A stretch of DNA of 64,000 nucleotides, taken from positions 226,510-290,509 of the forward strand of contig DLHO01000026.1 in the NCBI GenBank assembly GCA_002483265.1, in the 5' to 3' direction. Source of the stretch: Flavobacteriales bacterium UBA7666 (GTDB lineage: Bacteria; Bacteroidota; Bacteroidia; Flavobacteriales_D; Crocinitomicaceae). This document shows, piece after piece, positions 9,201 to 16,486 of this stretch; the first letter of the stretch is position 1; each line of letters opens with the position of its first letter. The notes under the pieces were generated by a model, which searched no databases, was not told the origin of the DNA, and saw nothing but the letters and a program-made list of their open reading frames with translations. A program made the translations under genes and the position numbers.

Positions 9201-9559
9201 GAGAGCCTGAACCCAATTTACTGGATCTTTCACTTTTGGAAGAACGGGCAGAAGGAAGTGAAGAGTATTTGCTTGAAATGTACGGCGCCTATTTGGAAAT
9301 GATGCCTCAATACTCCATTGACTTGATTCATTTTTTTGAAGATGAAGATTGGATTGAATTACGAAAACAAGCTCATCAGATTTTAAGTCCTGCCCGATTA
9401 TTTGGGATGAATGTTACTTCAGAATTATTGTTGAAATTGGAAAAAGACATACAACTCAGTAAAGAAGAAATGAAAGAATTGGTATCCAAAATTGTAGATC
9501 AGATCCAAACCTGCGGCAAAACCATCCGGGATCAGATTAAACGGATTGAATCACATTGA
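6278..9559 (+). CDS. Hybrid sensor histidine kinase (TPR-TM-PAS-HisKA-HATPase-REC-Hpt)
   Basis: Multidomain phosphorelay protein. An N-terminal signal sequence is followed by a periplasmic TPR-rich region (about residues 40-395) with a coiled coil, one membrane helix near residues 412-432, a PAS domain (about 450-570), HisKA with NVSHEIRTPMNG (phospho-acceptor His599), a HATPase with DTGIGIP and GTGLGLG boxes, a receiver domain (phospho-acceptor Asp891 in ILMDYYMP, signature Lys in YISKPF) and a C-terminal Hpt-like helical domain with His1033 in an AHQILSP context. All relay residues are present, so the protein can carry phosphate from His to Asp to Hpt, and an outside response regulator would be the final target. 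None lies nearby. The TPR input suggests sensing of a protein or envelope partner (inference). Confidence 0.93.
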   Translation: MGFQPKEGLYKNFRFGLLVMLVSLNSAFVFADSITQKNNSVVRMISRAKEMEDSDIYSSIELLSRANQLEEVNRKKYLKVEILHRLSIYYQQTGNLKSAMDFAYQALSIAEQMQDHQRIGETEKTIGQIFKDLKVFLKARNHFERAMREFRLVKNIDEYFTCKSYVGHCLTDYGEEKKNSWYLDQAELVYKSTLFEANSKKADHFILSSNNNLSNLYLIYYQVRKLPKDLTISRKYAMKCIEGSLAMKDTVSYAVGYSNYGEAYGLEGKIDSLKKYLDFARGIYVRKKMPDFIFSNCRLLIKSYLKSNKLNEAEALLRDYQKYIEQFQFLAEYKNYYEYYSGLESLRGNYKAAYEYRVKFNQKYEEYSDEENAKEIVRLQFLYDLNKKNEEIAILNKNKRLQNDNNENQVVILNLLIGSITLLVALLIFIYVRYKDRVSSNEVILSKNKQLERLSIVASNTNNGITITNPQGVISWVNEGFVRLYGWSSSDEFFERKGTSIYEISGLTRAEISAFIEHAIETKESVVFQAFKELRNQEQKYIQTSLTPVFDEHEELKFLVYVDTDITDLLEARELAIREKRKAENALKTQELFLANVSHEIRTPMNGIIGLTRQLNDEKLSKTQKEIAHTLGVSANGLLHVVNDLLDVSKIRAGKMSFEYVRFSLKDLLSTFVSSISYRVEEKGLAFHLDFDEKLPDYVIGDPVRLNQILLNIVGNAIKFTIDGSITLKVHSIHQKNGMERIYFEVKDTGIGIPLQKQDFVFENFTQLEDHRTRTTSGTGLGLGIAKSLVEAMGGEINLFSKEGQGTTLSFELDFELHNKHVETKDVNKEDIVLVKNLEGLRVLLVEDNSINQRVILYDLNKWNVEVHAVDNAIDAITILKDRKFDVILMDYYMPRMDGMEATRFIRSKFPEPTCSVPIIAITASAMVGDQNKFIEAGMNDYISKPFNPEKLYQLLVKWGYQNNVLFTESKNQEREPEPNLLDLSLLEERAEGSEEYLLEMYGAYLEMMPQYSIDLIHFFEDEDWIELRKQAHQILSPARLFGMNVTSELLLKLEKDIQLSKEEMKELVSKIVDQIQTCGKTIRDQIKRIESH

Positions 9560-9564
9560 AAAGA

Positions 9565-9632
9565 AATTATCAATTAGTAATTATCAAGGGTGAAATCCTT
9601 CTTGATAATTAAGACATTTATAATTGATAATT
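9565..9632. repeat. Nested hairpin repeat, family A, copy 2
   Basis: Outer arms AATTATCAATTA (9565-9576) / TAATTGATAATT (9621-9632) pair over 12 bp, and inner arms AATTATCAAG (9579-9588) / CTTGATAATT (9601-9610) pair over 10 bp. It fills the gap between two convergent genes, where it may end both transcripts. The segment CTTGATAATTAAGACATT also occurs in copy 4 (37659-37676). Confidence 0.85.
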
Positions 9633-9636
9633 ACCT

Positions 9637-10074
9637 TCAAGTCAGTCCTTCTTCATACAGGATCTTAATAAAATGAAACCCCTTGGGAGCATATCCCTGA
9701 TTGTAATAAAAACGATGTGCTTTGAAATTAGTGGTGTAAGCATCCAAAGTCATGATAGTGCAATTCAGGTTTTTAGCTTTTTCTTCCAGATAGTGTTGTA
9801 TGAGTTTTCCTGCTCCCGTTCCTCTTGCTTTTTCACAAACGATCACATTGTCCAGTTCCAGGTATGGGCCGCACCACAATTTTGTTCCCAGCCAATATCC
9901 GCTGATTGCCACACACGTATTTTCAATAAAGATTCCAATCTGTGCATAATTATGTGGGAGCATATCCTGAAGCATGCGGCTATAACTTTCTTCATCCAAA
10001 TTTGGATACAATTCCTTAAGAACCTCCAGATGAGGTAACATGTCCTCCAACGACTTTAATTCTCTAACTTCCAT
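9637..10074 (-). CDS. GNAT-family N-acetyltransferase
   Basis: Acyl-CoA-dependent acetyltransferase of unknown substrate. The acetyl-CoA loop ARGTGAG at residues 83-89 follows the beta strand LELDNVIV, and a C-terminal segment TTNFKAHRFYYNQGY matches GNAT motif B with the usual Phe-Tyr-Gly pattern. At 145 aa it is a single minimal GNAT domain. Its stop faces the family A hairpin, and upstream lies the S9 peptidase gene 61 bases away on the same strand, with a short TTGAAC-type repeat (10082-10106) in the gap. It could be the last gene of the operon that starts at 14464. Confidence 0.88.
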   Translation of the reverse strand: MEVRELKSLEDMLPHLEVLKELYPNLDEESYSRMLQDMLPHNYAQIGIFIENTCVAISGYWLGTKLWCGPYLELDNVIVCEKARGTGAGKLIQHYLEEKAKNLNCTIMTLDAYTTNFKAHRFYYNQGYAPKGFHFIKILYEEGLT

Positions 10075-10135
10075 TTTAACAAGTTCAAAATGTTCAATAG
10101 TTCAAACCAAACATCTGTGTTCATCCGTGGGAAAA

Positions 10136-12466
10136 CTATTTCAGATTCGTTTCAAACAACTCCAAAATCCTCCTGTACTCATCAATCCATGCCGGTGTAA
10201 ACGTAAAACCATGCGCTTCAGTAGGAAAAATGCTCAATTGAAAATTAGTTTTTCCAAGTTCTATAAAACGCTGATTTAAACGAACAATATCCTGAAATTG
10301 CACATTGTCATCTACCATTCCATGAAGCATCAATAATGGCTTATTCAGTTTTTCAGCAAAGTAGATCGGACTGCTTCTGCGATAGGCGATGGGATCTGTA
10401 GAAGGATAATTCAAAATGTTACTAGTATACTCGTGATTGTAGTGCGCCCAATCCGTTACTGAACGCAAAGCCGCTCCACAATTGAAGGTGTTCGGAGTTT
10501 TTAAAAGTGCCATTAAGGTGATGAATCCACCATAACTTCCACCATAAATTCCCACACGATTCGAATCAATCCCGTGACTATTTACCAGGTAATTCTTCGC
10601 ATCGACATAGTCAAGCAAGTCGCGATTACCCATATCACGATAGATGTCTGTTCTCCAATCTCTTCCATAGCCTTCACTAGCGCGATAATCCAAGTCCAGA
10701 ACCGTATATCCTTTTGAAATCAGTAATTGATGGAATAACATTTCCCGCTGATAATAACTCCAGTAACAATGGGCGTTTTGCAAATATCCTGCTCCGTGAA
10801 CAAATAATACAGCCGCTCCGTTAGATATTTTCGGATTGTATCTGCGGGCATAGATTTTTTTGTAGTCGGAAGATGGAATTTGAACAATCATGGGATTTTC
10901 AAGCGTCAATTGTTCAAATCCCGGAAGTGTACTTTTCGTAACCGGAACTAGCTTTTGACCCGTTGTATTCGGAAGTATACACAATTCCCAAGGTTGGGTA
11001 GCTGTTGAATAACGAATTGCCCAGGTTTTTTCATCAGGAGATAAACTCCATTCAATTCCAAAGTATCCTTCAAAAAGGGGAGTCAGCTTTTGAGAAGCTA
11101 TATCCAGTTTATATCCATTCCGAACTCCCGGATGAATTTTATTTGCGATGAAATAGATTGTCTTCTTGTCATGAGATAGAAAAGGATCACGCACTTCCCA
11201 TTTTCCGGTGGTTAATGCTTTTTTGGCTTTCGTTTTTGAATGCATTGAATACAAATGAGAATACCCGCTTTCTTCACTTTGAAAGATGAAATCAGTTGTA
11301 TTCACCCAGAAAAGAGTTCCTTCCTCTTCATTCCATTCCGAGATTCCCGGACCACCAATCCAGGCTTCATCATGCTGATGATCCAATTCACTTAGTTTTC
11401 CTGTTGTCAAATCCACTAAACAGATCCAGCGGTCTTTGTTGTCATACGAACGAATATCAACCAATGCCTTGTTTTCACTTGGATTCATAATTGCCTGGTG
11501 AAAACAAATGTCTCGGTCTCTGGAGTATGTTCCTGTAATTCCGTATTCAGCAAGATAGGCAGGTTTTTTACGGATGTCTTTCAATGCGGAAGGATCAACA
11601 AAATAAACCGTGTCCTTCTGAACATCAAAAATTCCCATGCGGGTGCTTGGTTCCTTATCATTTACTTTTGGTCGCGCTTGCCTGTGCTGCGTAAAACCAT
11701 CTCCGGTAATGTAAGCTTGATAATTCGTTGTCGGCTCATCCGAATCCATGACTAAAACAAATGAAACATAGTTTCCGTCTTGACTCACATTGATTCTGCT
11801 GACATATTCGTTCTTTGAATAATAAATTCCAACCGGAGTTCTTCGTTTAGGCTGCTTTTCATTCCATTGTTTCTTTTGATCCTGTAATTGGATGAATGAA
11901 AATAACTCGCGTTGCTGTTGATAGAGAAAACTGGTGTCGTTCTTTTCAACTACCTGGTTGCCCTGTATAAAATTGGTGATTTGAATAACAGATCCAAGGG
12001 TTTCGTTGTAGCAAAATAGGTTGTTTTCAATTTGAAAGTAAATGAGCGGGGAGTTGTTGTTCCGGAAAACGGCTCCAATTTCAGATTTAGTTGAATAAAT
12101 AGTCGTTTTTAGCTTGGTCTTTGAGTTATATCGAGCCAGATCTCCGTAGTCATTAAAATAATGATTATTAGTTATTTGTGTGTGATTATCTAAAGTAGGA
12201 GTCCAAAAAAAGTGGTCTTCAAAGACCGGAACTTTACGTGTTGTTTTTTGCTTTAGTTGATAAGCATACAGACTTCTTCCTAATTCCCCGTTTGGATTCC
12301 AGTCAAAGGTCACGGACTCATTGTCCATTGCCCAGCGAATATTCTGTGGAGAAAACCCAACAAATTCTTCCCCCTTCATGATTTCTTCCAGACGAATGGT
12401 CTGAGAAAACAATGGAGTAGTAAGGAAGAAAGCAGAAAGAACTGCTAAAAAGAGTTTATTGCTCAT
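10136..12466 (-). CDS. Secreted S9-family prolyl oligopeptidase (DPP IV-like)
   Basis: Serine peptidase expected to release dipeptides or cleave short peptides after proline in the periplasm. The signal peptide ends at PLFSQ, an N-terminal beta-propeller fills about residues 40-500, and the alpha/beta-hydrolase domain has nucleophile Ser644 in YGGSYGG, Asp719 in VDDNVQF and His752 in EAHGF. The order and the DDNV motif are those of DPP IV rather than acylaminoacyl peptidase. I chose the ATG at 12466, which gives a clean signal peptide; a longer frame to 12550 would overlap the upstream gene by about 95 bases and bury the signal sequence. With the chosen start the overlap is 11 bases, so translation is probably coupled. 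Confidence 0.92.
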   Translation of the reverse strand: MSNKLFLAVLSAFFLTTPLFSQTIRLEEIMKGEEFVGFSPQNIRWAMDNESVTFDWNPNGELGRSLYAYQLKQKTTRKVPVFEDHFFWTPTLDNHTQITNNHYFNDYGDLARYNSKTKLKTTIYSTKSEIGAVFRNNNSPLIYFQIENNLFCYNETLGSVIQITNFIQGNQVVEKNDTSFLYQQQRELFSFIQLQDQKKQWNEKQPKRRTPVGIYYSKNEYVSRINVSQDGNYVSFVLVMDSDEPTTNYQAYITGDGFTQHRQARPKVNDKEPSTRMGIFDVQKDTVYFVDPSALKDIRKKPAYLAEYGITGTYSRDRDICFHQAIMNPSENKALVDIRSYDNKDRWICLVDLTTGKLSELDHQHDEAWIGGPGISEWNEEEGTLFWVNTTDFIFQSEESGYSHLYSMHSKTKAKKALTTGKWEVRDPFLSHDKKTIYFIANKIHPGVRNGYKLDIASQKLTPLFEGYFGIEWSLSPDEKTWAIRYSTATQPWELCILPNTTGQKLVPVTKSTLPGFEQLTLENPMIVQIPSSDYKKIYARRYNPKISNGAAVLFVHGAGYLQNAHCYWSYYQREMLFHQLLISKGYTVLDLDYRASEGYGRDWRTDIYRDMGNRDLLDYVDAKNYLVNSHGIDSNRVGIYGGSYGGFITLMALLKTPNTFNCGAALRSVTDWAHYNHEYTSNILNYPSTDPIAYRRSSPIYFAEKLNKPLLMLHGMVDDNVQFQDIVRLNQRFIELGKTNFQLSIFPTEAHGFTFTPAWIDEYRRILELFETNLK

Positions 12467-12995
12467 AATAAGGATGTTTACGGTATTTTTTTTCAAAATT
12501 TCTGGCCATTGCCTGCATAGACGATTTCGGATGATTTTGAATGACTTCAAATAAGGTTCTTAGTTCGCGCATTAATTCCGGATAAGCAGGCAGATAATGT
12601 TGTTCAATCATTCGCAGCGCATGGTATTTCAATGCAGGTAGTGCGTCTGATTGATGAAGGAAACCGATTAGTACATCCAGAAGTTCACCATTTTCCGAGC
12701 AGTCAAAAGGAGCATATACCAAAGCGTTTGAGAGATTACGCTGCACGGAGTGATTTTTTGTATGAATCAAAACAGAAACCATGGCATCAAATTGCTCGCT
12801 GGTCATCAATTTTGGATGCTTTTCAAAGAAATGAACGGCAATCCAGGAAGCATATTCGGGAAACGGGTATGCTTCAGATTCGATCTCATCAAAAATGGCA
12901 GTTCTCAGTTCTTCCTCCTTGACTAAATACGGAACAGCACTCGCAAAATCACGCGTAGATTTGAAATCAATTAAAAACTCCTGAGCTGCATTCAT
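12456..12995 (-). CDS. HEAT-like helical protein of unknown function
   Basis: A 179-aa cytoplasmic protein without a recognised catalytic motif. It is almost entirely helical with regularly spaced hydrophobic residues and segments such as HSVQRNLSNALVY and LKYHALRMIEQ that resemble HEAT or armadillo-type repeats, so it probably binds another protein. The first ATG of the frame is at 12995; the frame runs two codons further but starts there with TTG. It sits between the SRPBCC gene (38 bases away) and the S9 peptidase (11-base overlap) in a minus-strand operon. Confidence 0.7.
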   Translation of the reverse strand: MNAAQEFLIDFKSTRDFASAVPYLVKEEELRTAIFDEIESEAYPFPEYASWIAVHFFEKHPKLMTSEQFDAMVSVLIHTKNHSVQRNLSNALVYAPFDCSENGELLDVLIGFLHQSDALPALKYHALRMIEQHYLPAYPELMRELRTLFEVIQNHPKSSMQAMARNFEKKYRKHPYYEQ

Positions 12996-13033
12996 ATTCA
13001 AAGAAAAGCATTATTCCTTAAACCACCGTTTTG

Positions 13034-13489
13034 TTACATCTTCAATAATTCTTCTTCCATTCGGTCAAAAACTTCTTCGTTTTTGTCGACAACGTGTTTT
13101 TTGATCTTCTCGCATTCGGCTGGCGTATCAAAGATTTGTTTGAAGACAACAAATGTTTGATCATCAGAAATTGATTCAAAAGTAACCAGTACCCGGAACA
13201 ATGGTTGGGAGTAACGCTTCCAGTAGATCAGTTCCGGTTCGGTAATTTGAATGAATTCACAGCTATTGTGGTAATTCCCTTTTTCAGGGCCGTGCATGAT
13301 AAAATCCCATTTCCCACCCGGTCGTAAATCAAATTCATGGAAGGTGTTTGTGAAACCTGCCGGTCCCCACCAGTTTTTTAAATGATCAGGATCTGTCCAT
13401 GCCCGGAATACCAGTTCTCTTGGAAATTTTATAAGCCGCGAAGTAACAATTTCGCAATCGGGCGCTGATAAAGGGTTTTCTGTTGTCAT
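13034..13489 (-). CDS. SRPBCC (AHSA1-type) domain protein
   Basis: Single START/Bet v 1-like domain of the AHSA1 subfamily, 151 aa. Typical marks are RLIKFPRELVFRAWTDPDHL at the N-terminus, the WWGPAGFTN segment and the GGKWDFIMHGP strand, with a C-terminal amphipathic helix EEVFDRMEEELL. Such proteins bind small hydrophobic ligands or act as stress-related co-factors; the ligand cannot be told from the sequence. Its start lies 9 bases after the stop of the EEP-family gene, so both are in one operon. Confidence 0.88.
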   Translation of the reverse strand: MTTENPLSAPDCEIVTSRLIKFPRELVFRAWTDPDHLKNWWGPAGFTNTFHEFDLRPGGKWDFIMHGPEKGNYHNSCEFIQITEPELIYWKRYSQPLFRVLVTFESISDDQTFVVFKQIFDTPAECEKIKKHVVDKNEEVFDRMEEELLKM

Positions 13490-13498
13490 AATCGGTTA

Positions 13499-14464
13499 TT
13501 ATTTTTCTTTCAGGTTCAGGAATACGGGCAAATGATCTGAATATCCACCGTGATACGTGTCTCCACCATAAGTTGCACTTGGTTTTTGTCCACCATCCGG
13601 AAAAGTAAATACGAGCTTTTGGTTTCGGGCAATAAAGGCATTGTGCTCATGGATTTCCAGTCCGGATTGTCCTTGCAGCAATCCTTGTGAAACGATTAAC
13701 TGGTCGAAAACATCCCATTCCCGTTGGTGAACAGTTGTTCCCTGACCGCTTTTATGTTCTTCGACTAAGAGATTGATCAAATCTCCTTTTGTTTGTTCGT
13801 GCTGACCTTTCGCGCGTAAAATAGTTCGTATACTGAAGTTGTCAGGAGTATCGTTGAAATCGCCCATTACAAGGATATTTGCGTTCTTTTCAACATTCAA
13901 AATTTCGTCAATTTCTCTTCTTAAGGTCGCCGCCGCAGCTTTTCGCCTGCTTTCGGATTCTGAAATTCCTTCCCTTCGCGAAGGCCAATGATTAACAAAA
14001 AAATGAATAATAGATTGGCTTCCAAGTCGTGCTTTCATATACAGAATATCACGTGTTCTGAAGTAGGGTTCATCTTCCACTTTTATGATCAGTCTTGTTT
14101 CCAGTTCCGAAAAGATAAATCCGGCATCGTAAACAAAAGCGCAGTCCATTCCGCGTCTGTCTTCCGAATTAAAGTGCAGGATTTGGTAATTGCGCTGAGC
14201 CAAAGCACCGGTTTTAATCAAATCTTCCACCACTTTGCGGTTTTCAATCTCGGCCATTCCAAAAGCAAGCGGAGTAGAGCCGTTCACCAATAACAAAGCC
14301 TCAACTAAACGATTCAATTTTGATTGGTATCGCTCCTCATTCCACAATTTATTGCTTTCAGGAGTAAATTCTTCATTTCCTTGGAGTGAAACATCATCCA
14401 GGATGTCAAAGAGATTTTCTACATTGTAAAAAATGATTGGATGTTTGTGAAAAGAGTCGGACAT
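13499..14464 (-). CDS. Endonuclease/exonuclease/phosphatase (EEP) family hydrolase
   Basis: Metal-dependent phosphodiesterase fold of the DNase I/APE1 group. Landmarks in order are FYNVENLFDILDD (N-terminal Asn), AEIEN (metal-binding Glu), NHWPSRR, GDFNDTPD and the C-terminal SDHLP (catalytic Asp-His). No signal peptide is present, so it acts in the cytoplasm; substrate may be DNA, RNA or a phospholipid headgroup. I start it at the ATG at 14464. The frame continues upstream, but that part lies over a family B repeat and encodes an implausible N-terminus. It heads the operon with the SRPBCC, HEAT-like and S9 genes. Confidence 0.88.
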   Translation of the reverse strand: MSDSFHKHPIIFYNVENLFDILDDVSLQGNEEFTPESNKLWNEERYQSKLNRLVEALLLVNGSTPLAFGMAEIENRKVVEDLIKTGALAQRNYQILHFNSEDRRGMDCAFVYDAGFIFSELETRLIIKVEDEPYFRTRDILYMKARLGSQSIIHFFVNHWPSRREGISESESRRKAAAATLRREIDEILNVEKNANILVMGDFNDTPDNFSIRTILRAKGQHEQTKGDLINLLVEEHKSGQGTTVHQREWDVFDQLIVSQGLLQGQSGLEIHEHNAFIARNQKLVFTFPDGGQKPSATYGGDTYHGGYSDHLPVFLNLKEK

Positions 14465-14481
14465 TGAAAATCGATTTAAAC

Positions 14482-14489
14482 CAAATTTA
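14482..14489 (-). promoter_or_regulatory. Promoter -7 box of the EEP operon
   Basis: On the minus strand the sequence is TAAATTTG, an exact TAnnTTTG match 17 bases before the start codon. Its upstream edge touches the family B repeat, which would place repeat sequence at the -33 region. Confidence 0.55.
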
Positions 14490-14628
14490 ATTGAAAATGT
14501 AAAATGGACAATTGAAAAGAAGTAAAAGCTTAGCCTTCGATACGAACAAGCGGTAGTGTAGTTCAGGCAAAACTTGTGATACAATCTACCTAAAGCAGAT
14601 TAAGCAAATCAATCCTTTTCAATTATCA
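14488..14628. repeat. Intergenic repeat, family B, copy 2 (inverted)
   Basis: 14488-14519 is the reverse complement of 2309-2340 with one mismatch in 32. The far side, CTTTTCAATTATC at 14615-14627, is complementary to AATTGAAAAG at 14510-14519, so the whole element can form a stem around about 95 bases. It fills the gap between two minus-strand genes. Confidence 0.8.
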
Positions 14629-14631
14629 AAT

Positions 14632-15024
14632 TTAAGCCCTGGTTTTCTTCATAAAGTACAAGCTAACTAAATGCAGGATGAACAGAAAACCAAAAGTCAG
14701 CCCCTGGATACCTGCTCCCTGTAAGTTGAAAGGATAACCACCGTTGAAAAAGACTCCCCAGATAACAATACCGATCCAAAGAATACTCAAACAGCCTGAA
14801 AAGATTATTAAAGCAGGTTTTGGTTTGGCATGGATTAAAAAGGAAAGCGAGTAGGCCATAAATCCGCCGGCTCCGATAATGCGAAGAACACTGTTGAAAG
14901 GCCAATGCATCACTCTGAAAAGGTATCCGATTGCAAAAATAAAAGTCCAGAGACCAATTACCCACAAGCGGAATTGGATGGTCTTTTCTATTGGAATAGG
15001 CTGCTCGTCTAATAAATCATTCAT
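14632..15024 (-). CDS. Four-helix membrane protein with GldL-like HWP motif
   Basis: A 130-aa inner-membrane protein with four hydrophobic segments at about residues 22-40, 45-65, 70-92 and 102-122. The loop after helix 1 reads FRVMHWPFNSVLRIIGAGG, which resembles the K-I-M-H-W-P-G segment between the two helices of the gliding motor protein GldL. Here the protein has two more helices and no cytoplasmic coiled-coil tail, so it is not GldL itself. Members of this kind are common as unnamed membrane proteins in Bacteroidota. Function unknown. A near-consensus promoter box (TAACTTTA) lies about 9 bases before the ATG. Confidence 0.7.
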   Translation of the reverse strand: MNDLLDEQPIPIEKTIQFRLWVIGLWTFIFAIGYLFRVMHWPFNSVLRIIGAGGFMAYSLSFLIHAKPKPALIIFSGCLSILWIGIVIWGVFFNGGYPFNLQGAGIQGLTFGFLFILHLVSLYFMKKTRA

Positions 15025-15161
15025 ATCGTAAAGTTATAATTCCTGTTTAAATCGAAACAAGAAAGCAATCCAATCTTTCTCTTCCCATAAGTGAGAATAA
15101 AATCAGGTGTTTCGCCACAAGGATTTCTATCAAGGCTTACTTATCAATTTTGATGAAAAGT

Positions 15162-15305
15162 GATGCGTTTTCCCATCAAAATTCAGTAAAATAAGCTGTT
15201 AAATCCTTAACCTTTTCATACTCTATCTATGCTTTATCTATGCTCTATCCATACTGTATCTATGCTCTATCATGTGAGTACTGAAAATTGATAGGGAAAA
15301 GCATG
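15162..15305. repeat. Inverted repeat enclosing an 11-base tandem array
   Basis: The arm at 15162-15186 is complementary to the arm at 15281-15305 at 19 of 25 ungapped positions. Between them 15214-15274 holds five to six units of 11 bases with consensus ATCTATGCTCT (exact copies at 15236-15246 and 15258-15268). CTGAAAATT of the right arm recurs at 15330-15338. A period of 11 bases places each unit on about the same face of the helix. Confidence 0.75.
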
Positions 15306-15365
15306 TTTTTGTTCTCTATTTATACGCTTCTGAAAATTAAAAAATTCCCACAAATGTAAAGTCAT

Positions 15366-15500
15366 ATGATCTTTAACTTCTGCGTTCCTGCGCCAACGCT
15401 GACCTTGCTCCACCATCTCCGTGCCGCTGAAGCTTTAGCAGAGGCGCAAGCGGTTACGCGAAGGTGAAGAGCTAAGGCGTAAGCGTTCTGCGGGAGCCTT
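15366..15500. repeat. GC-richer repeat block
   Basis: GC content is visibly higher than in the flanks. GCTTTAGCAGAGGCGCAAGCG starts at 15432 and a shortened copy GCTAAGGCGTAAGCG is at 15471-15485. A related unit GCTACAGCATAGGCGCAGCG is found at 53703-53722 within another repeat. Several short inverted segments (AACGCT/AGCGTT) could fold the RNA. Confidence 0.55.
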
Positions 15501-15501
15501 C

Positions 15502-16107
15502 TTACTGAGTTATTGTCCGGAAAGTCAAATTCACCCGTGGTTTTTTAGAAAGGGTAGTAGGAGGTAGCCGATGCAGCCAATGCGTTTGTGTTTCTCCCTT
15601 CATGACCAATAAACTTCCATGTTCCAATAGTATAGAAACAGTTTCCAAACTTTTTTTATGCTTGAAAGCAAATTTGCGTTCGCTCCCAAAACTCAGTGAT
15701 CCGATCGCTCCGTTTTTCTTCAGATCTCTTTCCGCATCACTGTGCCAAGCCATGCCTTCACTGCCATCGTGATAAAGATTGAGCAAACAGGAATTGAACG
15801 TTTCTCCGGTTTTTGTTTCTAGTATACGTTTGAGTTCAAGGAGTTCTTTTGTCCAGGGTAAAGCCCGTTTAGTCGTGTTGGAATACGTGTATTCAAATGG
15901 CTGATCTCCATACCAGGCCACCTTTCGCTTAGTTACAATCCGCTTTCCGAAAATAATCGCTTCGTCATTCTTCCATTCGATATGGTCCAGAAGGTATTCC
16001 AGGAAGAAATCAGCTTGCGCTTTCTCAAAAACAACTCCATAGTAATTTACGATCCCGTTATGCGGAAGCAGGTTTGTTGTTTCGTCGTGGGAGCTGAATA
16101 AATCCAT
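15502..16107 (-). CDS. AlkB-like 2-oxoglutarate/Fe(II)-dependent dioxygenase
   Basis: DNA or RNA alkylation-repair type dioxygenase of 201 aa. The iron ligands are His122 and Asp124 (WHSD) and His179 (WLHR); Arg191 and Arg197 in RVNLTFR are the 2-oxoglutarate and substrate-side arginines typical of AlkB and ALKBH2/3. The segment NSCLLNLYHDGSEGMAWHSD matches the family nucleotide-recognition lid. It likely reverses N-methyl lesions such as 1-methyladenine and 3-methylcytosine by oxidative demethylation. Family A copy 3 separates it from the downstream side of the next minus-strand gene. No promoter box of the exact consensus is seen before the ATG. Confidence 0.93.
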   Translation of the reverse strand: MDLFSSHDETTNLLPHNGIVNYYGVVFEKAQADFFLEYLLDHIEWKNDEAIIFGKRIVTKRKVAWYGDQPFEYTYSNTTKRALPWTKELLELKRILETKTGETFNSCLLNLYHDGSEGMAWHSDAERDLKKNGAIGSLSFGSERKFAFKHKKSLETVSILLEHGSLLVMKGETQTHWLHRLPPTTLSKKPRVNLTFRTITQ

Positions 16108-16120
16108 ATTTTTAATGGTG

Positions 16121-16193
16121 AATTATCAATTATCAATGCCATAATTAGCAAGAAGAACCCTCTTGTATCATTGATAATTGCTAATTGATAATT
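16121..16193. repeat. Nested hairpin repeat, family A, copy 3
   Basis: Outer arms AATTATCAATTA (16121-16132) / TAATTGATAATT (16182-16193) form 12 bp and are identical to those of copy 2; inner arms AATTATCAATG (16128-16138) / CATTGATAATT (16169-16179) form 11 bp. The outer and inner left arms overlap, so the two stems are alternative or slipped forms. It lies just past the stop of the gene at 16202 (minus strand). Confidence 0.85.
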
Positions 16194-16201
16194 GAAAAAG
16201 T

Positions 16202-16480
16202 TTACTTTTTCAGGTAGAACTTCAATATCGTTTTTCCAAAGATCAGGAATAAAAGGCAAGTACAAGCCGCTCCAAGGAAAATTCCGTTCGTCAAAATCGT
16301 TTCAATTCCATGTTGGACATGAAACAATACCATTGCAAGAATGAACTGAACCACAGAATACCAAATATTAGCTATTGGTTTGTAGCCAAACATTCCCAAA
16401 AAGCGCGTTTTCGTAATTCCCAATACAAAGTGGGGAAGTGAGTTCATGAGTAGAACACCGATTAGAAAGTCTAGAAGCAT
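16202..16480 (-). CDS. Small three-helix membrane protein
   Basis: A 92-aa hydrophobic protein with helices at about residues 4-22, 38-55 and 63-86 and a lysine-rich C-terminus (FYLKK) that should lie in the cytoplasm. I do not recognise the family. It starts 6 bases after the stop of the GldM-like lipoprotein gene, so the two are almost certainly translated from one mRNA and may work together. Confidence 0.6.
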   Translation of the reverse strand: MLLDFLIGVLLMNSLPHFVLGITKTRFLGMFGYKPIANIWYSVVQFILAMVLFHVQHGIETILTNGIFLGAACTCLLFLIFGKTILKFYLKK

Positions 16481-16486
16481 ATGTAA

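Larger units (their letters stand above)
15025..15501. other. Gene-free stretch with composite repeats
   Basis: No convincing ORF lies in these 477 bases. They hold an inverted repeat around an 11-base tandem array (15162-15305) and then a more GC-rich block (about 15366-15500) with copies of a GCTTTAGCAGAGGCGCAAGCG-like unit. Each is listed separately. Confidence 0.8.

Noticed and set aside
12467..12550. Extended N-terminus of the S9 peptidase
   Set aside because: It overlaps the upstream gene by about 95 bases and hides a clear signal peptide that begins at the ATG at 12466.
14465..14584. Extended N-terminus of the EEP hydrolase
   Set aside because: This part is repeat sequence read in frame, has an aromatic-rich implausible composition, and the exact promoter box at 14482-14489 lies inside it.
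15214..15274. Replication origin with DnaA boxes
   Set aside because: The 11-base unit has no similarity to the DnaA box TTATCCACA and no dnaA, dnaN or other replication gene lies nearby.
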